DNA of 64,000 bases from Diplolepis rosae. Lineage: Eukaryota; Arthropoda; Insecta; Hymenoptera; Diplolepididae. The stretch covers positions 310,001-374,000 of the forward strand of contig JAPYXD010000716.1 of the NCBI GenBank assembly GCA_030998225.1, written 5' to 3'. The position numbers and the translations under genes were made by a program. The notes under the pieces are model-generated. The model did not search any database and had not been told where the DNA came from. It saw only the letters and a list, made by a program, of their open reading frames with translations. Positions 34,028 through 45,800 of the stretch are shown here, piece after piece (position 1 is the first letter of the stretch; every line of letters starts with the position of its first letter).

Positions 34028-37000
34028 ATGAATTTTAAGTTTTTCGTAGGTCTTTGTGCGTTTTTCGCATTGGCTTATTCTGAAGGTAATTATTGATTTT
34101 GTAACTCTTATTAAGCAATAAACGAGATTTGTGCTATCGAAGTATCTTCAAACAAAACTAACTCGAAATTTACTGATTGACCATTTAATTTTTGTAAATA
34201 TATTTTTAGCAGAATTTCAAACAACAAAGTCAAGCAACATTACCGGGAAGATGGATCAGCAAATTCTTGCCACGTTACGAGCAGAATTACATAATTTTGC
34301 GGGTAGCTTGGTCATGCATATATGTCTGTTGCGAAGGCATTCCAATAATGAGAACATAGGCACAGGATATTTAGTGACTCTCAATACTATAATTTCTCCT
34401 ACGCCAAACTTCGAAGTACTCAAGAACGGTAAAGATAAAATCTACTTTTATCCAAAAATGAAACTGTCATATGGAATTCGTGAAATTGACGCCTACAAAC
34501 CATATGATGGACCTCTTAGTGTAGCACGTGTAAGTAGTTCCACTCCTGTCTTTTTACCTTCAGATTAGACAACATCAACATTGGCTTAAATCATAAATTC
34601 CAATCAGAAAAACATGAGAAGGTAAATTAAATATTTTATTTCTTTTTATTTTGCCATTAACTATTAAAAAAGTTTCAAAATACCGAGAGAATTTTATGGA
34701 CTGATAAATTAACAATTAAAATATAAGATTCAAACTACACAGTGTGTCCCAAAAGTTCTTGAACTTCTAATAAATCTCACATTGTAGTCCGATACCCACA
34801 ATAACTTATTCATATTTATTCGAAATACATCCCTTTTGACGAAATACAGTCTTTAGAACGATCATACAGCTTTCGAAAAAAACGCCGATATCCCTTCTTT
34901 GCGATGGCCTTCAATGCCTCGATCTAAACCTTATGCATCTCCGAAATCGTATCAAATCTCAATTCTTTTAACTGCATTTTGAGTTTGGAAAACAAAAAGT
35001 AGTCACATGGTGACAAATCTGGTAAGTACGCAGGATGGTCAAGGACTTGAACCGATTTTGATGCCAGAAAATTGCACATGGCGATGCACATATGAGCCGG
35101 AGCATTTTCGTGCAGGAGCGACCAGCTGCCTTGCGCTTTGTATTGAGGTCGAACCCTACGAATTCTTATTATTTGCTGGTACCTGTGACATCTTCAATGA
35201 GTCTCGCGGACATACTACGGTCCTTTCTTATCAGTTCTCGAATCTTTTCGACCGATTCATCCTCTTGAACCATTCGTAAACTGTTGTTCGTGAGAGCATC
35301 GTTCGTTAGATCCCCATAAGCTTTCCATAACATTTCAAGCGTTTCCGTAAAAGTCTTGCCCAATTTTACACTAAAATTGTTGCTTGCTCTTTGCTCCATC
35401 GCCATTTTTGAACAATTTCGACTCTGGTAACACAACCACGAGTGCAAACTCAATGAAACTTACACAACTGATAAAATAGGGTTCTACGAAGATAATGCGG
35501 TAATTCTCACATAGATGGCACTGACACTATAGTTCTTGTGACAGAAGTTCGGGAACTTTTGGAACACACTGTGTGTTATCAGGAACTTTGTTCTTTGTGA
35601 CGACTTAATCTTCAACCCTCTTTAAACCTGATCAATTTCCGATTAAAAATATCACATCAAAACTGACTTTACCAGCGTTTGCGCATGCGCAGTTTATGAG
35701 TTTTCCATCCAAGTACGGTAAAAATCCGCACCCCAAATTCGGGAGACTTAGCCATTTAGTTGTGAGTTAGGAATTTATAATTGTATTTATAATGTAATAT
35801 ACCTCTCTAAACTATGCAGCATGTTGAACACAGCAATCGAAATATGGTAAGTGAAATTGGTCGAATCAGGAATATAATATGGGTAAGGTGAACAATAAAT
35901 ATAGCAACCAATAATATGGTTGATTTTCTCATATTGATTGATTTATAATCAGATGGCCAAAATACACATCCCATATTACTTTATCTATGCCAGCAATAAA
36001 GCAAGGTTTTTTTTTTTTTTGGTGAGGAGGAAAAATGGCGAAATCTTTTATAGACGTTGTACAGAACTCTCCTAGGACGGATCTAGGCGTACCTGTTAAA
36101 TCCAAGAAACCCCCTCTCTCGAACCGATACACCGTTCGCGGAACCGCCTTTCGGCTTTAAACTTCACGGGTGGTTGGTTCCAGCTTAAAGTCGCGTACGA
36201 CTCTTCCGTCATACGTTCACCCAGGACTCCCATCCGCGTCCACACGCCCGTTAGGCAGACCGACTAGCCGCGCCGGCCAGGGGAGGGATAAAGCGATTCC
36301 TCCCCCGAACGACGCGGACAGCCAAGTCCGCCCAAGACGCAGGACCGCGGGTGCAGGCCCCGATGCGATTTCTACTGGCCCCCGTTGTTGCCGCGCTCTG
36401 CACGCCCATCGAGCTCCCTCGTCTTCATCACCAGGGTGACGAATGACTCGATAATTATCCATTTCTGTTTAGACTGGAGCATGAGAGAGACCATCGTGTC
36501 AGGGGTGAGTTGTGCGCCCACGGCCCGACCGACAGCCTCCCTTTCCGCGCCCCACCTGGCACAGACAAAGAGTGGGTGCTCTGCATTGTCCACAAGGAAT
36601 CCGCAGCAATGGTCTCAGAATGTGGGAGCTGGCGGCCCCCACCATAGACCCCACCAGCTCATGGCTTCTTCCTCGCTCGACTGCCATAGGTTGGTTGAAT
36701 GAGGAAGACACAATGAGCTCGAGGCATCTATGGTGGGGGCTGCCAGTTCCTACGTTCTGGGATCACTGATCCGCAGTTGATACACGACTCGTCGTCTCTT
36801 TTCCTGAAGCGCTTCAGGTACGCATTAAAGCAGCCATGGCCTGAAAGCGCTTGCGCCAGGTAAAAGCCGACTTGACCGTGCTTTCTATTCAGCCAGGTGG
36901 TAAGCTCCGGGATTAGACGGTGTAATTTGGTTGTAATGGCCATTTCTTTCTATCAGTGAATATATTGAAAAATCGTCCAATTTTGATAAAAAAAATTTCA

Positions 37001-40000
37001 ATGGCTTCGAAAATAATTAATATTTTCAACAAAATAAAAAATACTATGAAGACTTATCCTTAAAATAAGACCACAAAATTTCTAAAATGCTAATTATTTT
37101 CGATGTCATCAATTACCTATTACAAAAAAATGATTCTAGGGCATGCATTGAGAGGAATTTCCAGGGAAATTTTAACTAAGGCGTCCCAATTAATTGCTTT
37201 TAATTAAAGCTACTAAGTGTACTCTAAGTTATTAAAATTGTACTTATTAAAGAATTTTGTATTTATTTCTCAAAGGTGCATGCTTGAGGGATATAATCGA
37301 AAATATTATGGGAATCTATAAATACCGAGCGAAATTTGTAAATACATCATTAAATGACCAATTGAAATATGACAAGACAAATAACATTGTCAGAAATTTT
37401 GTTATTTCCGACGACTTACTACTCAACCCTGTTTCATCCGCAATTTTCGATTAAAAATATTGCATAAGAATTGAAATCAACATTGTTACTTATAATACTT
37501 ACAATAGTTTCTAAATATTGAGAAAATGATGCAGAAATTAATTATTGTTTTAGTTTCACCCTCCGATTAAAGATGTCAATAATGTTTTGATTAGGAAAGA
37601 TATCCTTCCGAAACAATATCATCCTGCTAAAGAATTCTCCTATAAAGTAGTAGGATATTCCAAGGTAGAAATGCTATAAATATATACTATTAAAGAGCTG
37701 GCCTAGTGATGGTAAGCTACTGACAAATAAGACATTTTTCCATTCATTTACAAAGAAATTAAATTTTTATCACTACAATTTCGAATTCATATTGACGTCC
37801 AATCCACATTACTATTGCCAATTTCAAGAAATTCGAACGTTTAGAGACAATAATGACCACATTTTGATCAAAATCAACTTTTTAATGAAAACGATGGAAA
37901 GGAATGAGAAGGAGAAAGACGTTTGAATGGTTGCTATCTTTTTTTTTTCTTCCTTTTTGTTGTTTGGAAGTTCATTTTGGTCCAAATTTGGCCAATTTTG
38001 TTTTCGAAAGACGAATTTTTTGGGAATTTGCAATTACTTGAAATTGTCGATTTTCATTTATTATTATTCTTATTGGACTATTTATTTTTTGTGCGATGTC
38101 AGCGTTTTTGCCAGAACTAAATCAGCTATTGAATTTTATTAGAAAAACAGTACTGGGTCAGCACAAACAACTCTTATTTTGCAGAAGCCTCGAAGTATTA
38201 CGCAGATACCAATTACCATTTCATCCCTGGAAAACAATTTGTGGTCTGGAGGTCTAATATTAAAGAACCGAAACCCAAATCATGAATACCATGTAAGTAC
38301 ATTGTGCAATCTAAATTTATGGAGGCAGTCCTGGCTTGGGGCCGGGCGAGTAGGGGCGCCGCGGACGCTCTATTTTTGGTGATAGATTTTTTACACAGAA
38401 TCAAAAAGTTTAAGTGATTCAAAAGAAGTGCGCGGTGATCACGACCAGTCGAGCATCACTGGGAATAGTGGAATTCCGGTGACTTAATAGTTTTTAATCT
38501 GAACGGACTTATAATTGGACTTCTCTATCTGTCTTATGAGGTAGATCGAGAAGTTCGAATCGATAAATCATTGACTAGTTACTGATATCGTTAACATTTT
38601 AAAACATAATTTTCTCTGTTACTTTTTCAAAAAAAGGTAATTATCGTTACTTTTTTTCGTTACTTTAATATTTTAGAAATATGAGAAATGTGTACCAAGG
38701 AAAATAATAATCAAGGCTTATTTCTATCAGTATTCCTTGTTTGTATTTAACAATAGTAATTGTTCGAAAGTTTTATTGTTGAATCTCCCCCTTCTACCGC
38801 CACCATCCGAATAGTCGAAATGAAAAAATCGTTGAAAAGCAATAAACTATTGAGTGTCGTACTAACAAAATTCTTTAATATATTTCAAAAGTAACGAGAA
38901 AAGCAACAATGTTTATAGTTACTGTTACTGGAAAAAATGTAACTAGTTACCAATTCGTAACCTATTTACAAAAGTAACTTCTTTAGTATCATCGTTACCA
39001 AGAAGAAGTAACTAGTTACTTTTAACTAGTTACTTCCCATCACTTGGGAGGAGAATATAGGGTGATCATAGTCCTTAACTTCTTAAGGTGCCATCCAGCG
39101 GTGCCAGACCGCACCATAATTATGTAATCGTACCATAATTTTGACTGTTGTACCATGTACCATCCCTGGTGTACCATACCTCTTAAATGTATCACAATTT
39201 AAAAATATTTCCATTTTTTATTTAACCGAAATGAAATGAAGACAAAAGCAGAATAGCCATTACCCAATGAGAATTGGTTTCTGCCCTATATGAAACGTTT
39301 AACCAATAAATCATTTTTTTAAATGAAGGCTGAGTAGAGTTAATTTTCATGTGATTTATGTAAAGACATTCCAAAGACAATTACAAATTATACTTGCGTT
39401 TTATGGATTATAAGCTGTTTTATATAAAAAAAAAATGTTCTCTAATAAGAGTTACTTTAAGTAAATGTTACAAAATTCGAAGACTCGAAAAAGTAGAAAC
39501 TGTGTTATAATTATTATTAAAACAGTATTGTTAAAACATAATTTTATTATATTTATTAACAAAATGTTATTAACATTTTATTCATGAAAAATATTAAACT
39601 TTGAAGTATTTGAAGATATATGAATTTGAATTTCGCGCCACGCATGCGTCTTGTAAACATGTACCATAGTATACCATAATTTTAACATGCCGATTCCATA
39701 ATTTCGCTCCATGTCTCTGGCAACGCTGGTGTGCGCTGGTGCCATCCCATGGCTGCAGAAAACGCAAAGCAGAAAACCTTCAAGAAGAAAGAAATCTCAA
39801 AATCTTCTGAAATTGGCTATCCGTTTTCTGCATTGCGTTTTATGCTGTCATGGGATTTCACCTTTATTATTACTTCGTGGTTAGAATGATTCAATGCAGT
39901 CAACTGATTATTCTGAAACTTTCGAAAAAGCTTGTTCCTGAAAAACCGAAACCTCGAGCAATAGTGTTATTCATACTGATTGACTGATTCTTCCTAACCT

Positions 40001-41739
40001 AGAAACCAGTCATGCTATTCCCCATTCGAAACATTATGTCTCATGTAAGAATTCAAGAAAAGCATATTTTTAAGTGTTACACACAGTTATCAATTTTTAC
40101 GTCACAATTACGTAAATACTTACTTTGATCGAAGGTTCCTCGTTTTAAGTTAGGATTGAACAATCTCCGCTTAGGGATGAGGATGAGTCAGTAAATAACA
40201 CAATATTAATAAAGTAACACAATTTGAGTTTCTTCGAGAGAGTGAGGGGGGGGGGGGGTCTATACCTTAAGAGCTCTTCAAGTTCCGTGGGGGGGGGGAG
40301 TTAATTCGGTGAAAAAAGGCATGTTTTTAAGCATTTTTTTGGCGATACAGATAGTGTTAGTTCATTCAGTCAATTTCCATATAATAATGCAATATTTGAA
40401 CAATATTTGCCTAAATTTTCATTGTAAAATATTGAAAATTGAGCGAGTGACAATAAATCTCCGGAGGCGCCTCGAAAAAAAGTTGTTTTGCGGTGTTCAT
40501 CATAACTGGCAACAGAATCATTTGAAACAAAAAAATCAAAGTGCATTTCTTAAAGGAGATGTTTCTCGAGGTAACCCCGGGAGGATTTTTTTTTTCGATT
40601 TTTTAATTTTTCGTAGCACTTGGAAGCCAAAAAATTGATTTTCGCTTTAAAAAAATCGGCTAATTTGTTATTGTAAAGTGAATAATTATTAAAATAAACA
40701 GAAAATCTCCCAGGGATACCTGGTGAATTATGTGAAGAAGTACTGTGCAAAATTTCAAAACGATTGGTCCAGTAGATTTTGAGTTATGATGTGCACGGAC
40801 TTCAAAAATAACAAGTTTCAGAAAAACACTTTAAAGTTTTACCCTACTAATTCGCAACTCGTGAACTTGTATAGAATCCCGGCCTGGAGCAACGGACGCT
40901 CAAATACTCATAACTTCGTCAATTTTTCTTCGGTCGACATGAAATTTTGACACAATATTCTTGAGATATTATGCAATCATTTAAAGAAATAAAAAAAATG
41001 CAAAAATAAAAGTTTTAATACTCCCCCCCCCCCCCATGTAATCCTTGCAGGTGTGACAAAAATTATATGTTAGTCCAACCATGTAATATAAATTCATTTG
41101 TTTATAAAATATGTTGCTCAAAATTTAGTAAATATATCAGAAGACAATAAGGACTTCTGTTAACTTCGTTTTAGTAAAAGTTCTGTAATTTTTTTAATAT
41201 AAAATTTTAGCAAATTTGCAAAGTATATTAACGACAGTGTTAGGACAATGCAGCAAAACTCAAGACACTTAATTGATACAGTTAATAAATTTTTTTTTAG
41301 TGTCATTTAAATACATTATGCCTTCCACTATTCCATCCATATGCGATCAGTTATCATTTCCCGAATTTTGACCAGTTTATTTTCATTTAAAGTTGTATGT
41401 ATGAGGAACAAAAATTGATAAACAGGGACTGGACTGGTTACGTGACCTCCACGGCCCATGGCCTTAAAAATAAACAAAAATATTAGAATTAAATTCAAAT
41501 TAAGCTGTTATTGGAAAAATTGTGTTACGTGTTTTTATGTTTTTTGAGGCGATGTCAAAAAAAACCTATAAATGTTTCAGCCTCGAATCGGTGATATTCT
41601 GGTTACAAATGGATACCTTTTGGGAATGTTGACCGCATTCGTCAGATATAAAGAGCAGATAGGTGCCGAATATTATTATTTAAGTTATCCTCCTGATAAT
41701 CACCTTGACGCTTCAGGATCTGCCACTACATCTACTTGA
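34028..41739 (+). CDS. secreted S1-protease-homologue-like protein, copy 4 (five exons, 251 aa)
   Basis: Exons 34028-34085, 34210-34529, 37554-37664, 38185-38292 and 41581-41739; spliced frame open, 251 residues. Signal peptide MNFKFFVGLCAFFALAYSE; sequon SNITGK; NIGTGYLVTLNTIISPTPNF (His position Pro, following Cys position Asn); PYDGPLSVARV (Asp position Pro); YKVVGYSK, close to the VxGWG strand of S1 proteases; PITISSLENNLWSGG, like the VPIISNDNC strand without the Cys; PRIGDILVTNGYLLGMLT, like the GDSGGPLV loop with Ser replaced by Ile. Introns 2 and 4 carry a mariner, a LINE and nested MITEs. AATAAA follows near 41846. First of the tandem array with copies 5, 6 and the pseudogene. Confidence 0.78.
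34738..35573 (-). mobile_element. mariner, 836 bp, broken, in intron 2 of copy 4
   Basis: Ends CACAGTGTGTCCCAAAAGTTC and the inverse; TA on the left (34736-34737) and TG on the right where the paralogue at 52496 region shows the empty site. Minus-strand frames: an N-terminal part at 35169-35453 (MAMEQRASNNFSVKLGKTF) and a C-terminal part with HENAPAHMCIA and LSPCDYFLFSKLK. The second catalytic Asp has become Glu and the centre is deleted. Confidence 0.8.
36006..36926 (-). mobile_element. 5'-truncated LINE (R1-like), in intron 2 of copy 4
   Basis: Minus strand: KHGQVGFYLAQALSGHGCFN at 36830-36890, then CINCG, then (after the MITE) DNAEHPLFVCARWGAEREAV and QKWIIIESFVTLVMKTRELD, i.e. the C-terminal end with a Cys-Cys-His-Cys zinc knuckle seen in R1-type LINEs. 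A GC-rich 3' untranslated region follows and a poly-T run at 36007-36020 is its poly-A tail. The paralogous intron at 45960 joins directly across, showing the empty site. Confidence 0.8.
36607..36768. mobile_element. hAT-type MITE, 162 bp, target duplication ATCCGCAG
   Basis: Exact 8-bp duplications at 36599-36606 and 36769-36776; ends resemble those of 49262-49422. It sits inside the zinc knuckle of the LINE, between the two Cys and the His. Confidence 0.9.
38330..39060. repeat. unclassified insertion in intron 4 of copy 4
   Basis: Contains repeated TAACTAGTTAC and 'gttactttt' motifs near 38570-38660 and 38920-39050, ending 'ttacttcccatcacttggg', which looks like a terminal repeat of a hAT-like MITE. 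The left end is unclear; the GC-rich stretch at 38333-38360 may be part of it. Confidence 0.4.
39087..39862. mobile_element. MITE with GGTGCCATCCCATGG ends, split by another MITE
   Basis: Left end GGTGCCATCC (39087-39096) continues after the nested element as CATGGCTGCAGAAAACGCAA. The right end inverts to GGTGAAATCCCATGACAGCA then AAACGCAATGCAG. It rejoins into a short element of about 130 bp once the insertion is removed. Confidence 0.7.
39097..39737. mobile_element. second copy of the GTTGCCAGAC MITE, 10-bp target duplication
   Basis: Inverse of 800-1431 over its whole length. Direct repeats GGTGCCATCC at 39087-39096 and 39738-39747 flank it. A 9-10 bp duplication fits a Mutator-like source. 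Confidence 0.75.
40098..40215 (-). mobile_element. 3' fragment of the LTR family
   Basis: Similar to 3550-3665 (cgtcacaattacgtaaatac, then gcttagggatgaggatgag). Only the end of the LTR is present. Confidence 0.65.
40216..41580 (+). other. distal intron 4 of copy 4, repeated at 55815-56737
   Basis: Poly-G runs at 40246-40258 and 40288-40298 and poly-C near 41024-41036. 40450-41580 recurs near the orphan last exon at 55815-56737, so it belongs to the ancestral unit. The 109-codon frame at 40309-40638 is broken in that second copy and shows no domain. Confidence 0.5.
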
Positions 41740-42119
41740 TGCGAACTTCAAAAATTTTCTATAATGTAAAGCATGATTCTACTATCGGTGTGCATTATTA
41801 CTAAAGAAGATTTATTTTCGAATGTAAAACGATTTTATGGAAAATAAAAGGTGAAGCGTTGATTAAATACATTGAAACTGATATTATTTGAAAAATCTTT
41901 TTGTCATGAATTGATTTGTTTTTTTGAAGCGCTGATTCAGTACTACAAGGAAAAAGAAGTTCTTTGAAGTTAAGAGAACTAATTCTAGATTCTCGTATAC
42001 AGACGATCATTGCACATCATTTTATAAAACTTCTAACCGTTTTAAAAATACTCTAGAAAAGTTTTATTGTTTTTAAAGTGAACCTTGATTTTAAAAATTT
42101 GAATAATTTATAGACAAAA

Positions 42120-42405
42120 ATGCTGGTCTGGTACTTGAAAGCAGTACTGATCCAGTGCTATCAGTTGGTACTGGCATAATACTGTCTAGACCCCTAATGA
42201 TAATTCGGCTGGGAGTTCTCAGCCAGTACTGGTTTGTTACTTGGAAGCAGTACTGGTCCAGTGCTATCAGTCGGTACTGGCATAGTATTGGCTAGACCCC
42301 TAATCATAACTCGGCTGGGAGTTAAGTCAGTACTGGGCTCGTACTCTAAAGTAATATTGCTCGAGTACTAGCAGCCGATACTGACTGGATTTTATCTGGT
42401 GTAAT
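42120..42405 (+). repeat. tandem repeat of about 118 bp (2.4 units) rich in CAGTACTGG
   Basis: Units 'tggtctggtacttgaaagca' ... 'ctgtctagacccctaatgat' ... 'ctcggctgggagtt' begin near 42123 and 42228, and a third diverged part follows. A one-unit remnant lies at 58210-58308. The CAGTACTGG core is the same as the motif bracketing intron 3 of the genes. Confidence 0.7.
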
Positions 42406-42589
42406 TTTGTGAATTGAAAAGTATTCTAACTTCTAGTATAACTATATTACTGGGCTCGATCAGGGCCACTGCAAAATTATTTAGTCGGGTAAAAAATGTC
42501 TTGAAAAGTGAATGAAAATATATTTTAACGGCTCACAGGTATTAGTAATGAATTAATTTCTACAAAATTTGTTATTCGTATTGTTTAAA

Positions 42590-42860
42590 GTAACCTTTAG
42601 TAAATATTTTTTAGGCAAACAATTTACTCACTAAGAGTACAAAGAGTGTCAACTTTTTATAAATTTCACGTTATTGAGTAATCTCAAGAAACTGCGTAAA
42701 CACGATAAAAACTATCTAGTCATTCTTTAGTATAGGGTGATAATAAATTATATTTTAACTGCCAGATTATACTATTAACTTTAACAAATAATCAAGGTGA
42801 ATAATACCTATATATGTAATCGTGATCAAACTTAATCAGAATACATTAATGTCGGCGACA
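42590..42860 (+). promoter_or_regulatory. promoter of copy 5
   Basis: 'aataatcaaggtgaataata' then CCTATATATGT with TATATATG at 42809, 52 bp before the ATG. GTCGGCGACA immediately precedes the ATG. Confidence 0.65.
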
Positions 42861-45800
42861 ATGAATTACAAGAGTTCCGCAGTTCTTTGTGCGTTTTTTG
42901 CATTGGCTTATTCTGAAGGTAATTATTCATTTCCCTACTCTTGTCAAACAATGAAAGAGCTGTACGAGGTCTGCCTGGAAAGTATCGGACCAACCTTTAT
43001 ATCTCCGCGCTGGCGTTATTCTTCATCATCGGGCGGTTGGCATCCTTCAAAGTAATCCCCACTTAATTGAATAATACGGTTCCAGCTATGTTTCCACTTC
43101 TCGAAACAGTCCTGGAATCAGTGTGTCCAGATTTGACACGCGAACTTTACGCACACAACCCCAACAGCAGTACGTACGTGAGAATGGTTGCGCGCGCAGC
43201 GTAGTGTGTCTGCTGTTCGCAGTGGCTCTCTGAGTTTTCTCTGGTTGAAAGCTCCTTGTCAAGGAGAGAAAACCAGAGAAAACTCACGTACTCAACGTAC
43301 GAGTTGAAAACAAAATTTGATGCAAATTCGTTGATCTTGTTTTTCAGTCATTTTTAACAATCAAAATCTGCCGAACTCAAAAATAGCTTTGTAAACAAAG
43401 ACACGCTGCGCATGAACTATACGTCCGGCAGATGTCAGCAAGCGACCGATAGGTTCGTGAGGCTTTACTGTTGACGTTCATGCACCACAGAGGTCGCTCG
43501 AACACTATAGTCCGGAGATATAAAGGTAGGCCCGATACTTTCCGGACAGACCTCGTATGCTATAGAAGTATCTTCAAACCAAATTAACTCGGAATTTACT
43601 GATTGATCATTTAATTTTTGGAAATATATATTTAGCCGAATTTCAAACGACAAATTCAAGCAACATTACCGGGAAGTCGAGTCCAGAAATACTTGCCAAA
43701 TTGCGAGAACAATTACATAATTATGCGGGTAGCTTGAGCATATACCTATGTCTGCTGCGAAAGCATTCCAATAATCAGGGCATAGGGACAGGATATTTAG
43801 TTACTGCCAAAACTCTCATTTCTCCTACTTTAAACTTCGAAGTACTCAAGAACGGCGAAAGTAAAATTTTCTTTTATCCGGCGTTGAGGTTGTCAATGGG
43901 AAAGCGTAGAATTGGTTTCAATAAACCTTATGATGGACTTCTTAGTGTAGCACATGTAAGTAGTTTCACATACAACATTAACATTGGCTTAAATTATAAA
44001 TTTAAACAGAAAAACATCGGGAGAAAATTGAAATTGAAATACTTCATTTCTACTTATTTTGCAATTACCTATTGCGAAGAATTTTATAATACAGAGAGGA
44101 TTTTGTGAACAGATAAATAAATTAACAATTAAAATATGATAAGATAAAAATTATTAGCAGAACTTTGTTCTTTGTGACGACTTTTTTTTCATCTTTAATT
44201 TAAAAAATCATTAAAAATCAAGAATCCATACTTTCAGCCAAACCGTTCGAGATACACTCCTGTCAAAAATTACACAGGCCCACAAAAAAAATTTTTTGCG
44301 CGAAGATTGCCACAATGATATTCCTATGTATTTTTCCCCGCAGAAACCGAATTCGTAACCCGTTTGACCCCAGCACGTCAGGATTTCGTCCTAACCTCAA
44401 AAAACACTTCAAATAATCACTAAATTCAATATACTTTTAACCCTATGACCAAATAAGCCCTTAAACATTTAATGTCTTAACTCCATTACCCCTTAACACT
44501 ATGACCACATAATCTCTCAATCCCATAACCCCATAACCCTGTACATGAAAAAGGTCATGTACTGCAAAACCGAAAATCTCGTGTATGTTTCTTTTGTGAC
44601 TTACAGTGATGAGTGAACATTATATTCTGCTACATCTTTTTACATTCCCAGCTCCCTGATTATACAATCTTATTCCACTGTGGAAATTTTGTGTGCAAAA
44701 ATTTGCTCTCTCAAACTAAAAAAACTGCTACCTTAGAGAATGCTGGAAATGATGACAATTGTTTCAAATGAAAATGTGTTTGCGTTTATTATATGAAGTT
44801 CACTCATCACTGCAAGTCACGAAAAAAACATACATGAGATTTTTCGATTTTGCAGATACATGGCCTTTTCTATGTACAGGTTATGGAGTTAAGGCATTAC
44901 TTGTTTTAGGGCTTATTTGGTTATGGGGTTATAGGTATATTGAATTTAGTGATTTTTCGAAGTGTTTTTCGAGGTTAGGACGAAATCCTGACGCGCTGGA
45001 ATCAAACGGGTTACAGATTCGGTTTCAGCGGGGAAAAATACATGGGAATTTCATAGTGGCATTCTTCACGCAGCAATTTTTTTTTGTGAGTCTGTGTGAC
45101 AGGTTCACCTGTTGTTTCAGGTATTGTTGAAGTGTCTCAATTTTTATACTAACAAGTTGAAATTATTTTCCTCGCAATAACATGGAAGATAAACAAAGGG
45201 CCTAGCTAGGTAAGGATTTATAATCTGCCACCGCATATATCAAGTTTAAATTGGTACCATATATTGGTACTGATTGGTACCTATGAGAGACAAAATTTCT
45301 CCAAGTCTCCACCTCGAAAAAGTATTTTTGTAGGAGTTATGGAGAGGGAAGAAAAATCAATGAAGGACAGTTACACAGTGTCCCAAATATGATTTTCATT
45401 TTTGTTCACTATGTTGCACCACTTCAAGAAATTTGACAACAATTTATATTGAAGGGGATATCTGAAGGGATATCCATGAAAAAAATGGTGGATGTCACTA
45501 TAAAGCATAACCTAACAATTGTTGAAAAATTCAAAAAAATATTTAGACGTATTATTTTTGTCCAAAAATTAAAAATTTTTTTGTTTTAATTGTACCATTG
45601 ACCTACATAAGATATTTTTTTATTATCAAAATCGGTTAAGCCGTTTACGAGAAAAAACTATTGGGTTGGCAACTATGTCATTTCGCTTTTTTTCCGCTAG
45701 ATGACTTTAGTCGTTCGAAGTCGTTCTTTTCCATTGCAAACTTCAGACCGTATATGGTATTTGACAGCTGACGTTTAATAAATTTTTACATGCCTACGAG

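Noticed and set aside
36170..36710. Overlapping GC-rich frames on both strands
   Set aside because: They are the 3' untranslated region and C-terminal coding part of the LINE, plus the MITE; only the minus-strand LINE reading is meaningful.
40309..40638. 109-codon frame starting like a signal peptide
   Set aside because: The second copy of this region (55815-56220) carries frame-breaking differences and the frame shows no family exon.
44759..45130. 123-codon open frame with hydrophobic stretch
   Set aside because: Falls in the right arm of a foldback element; no intron or promoter signals and no counterpart domain.
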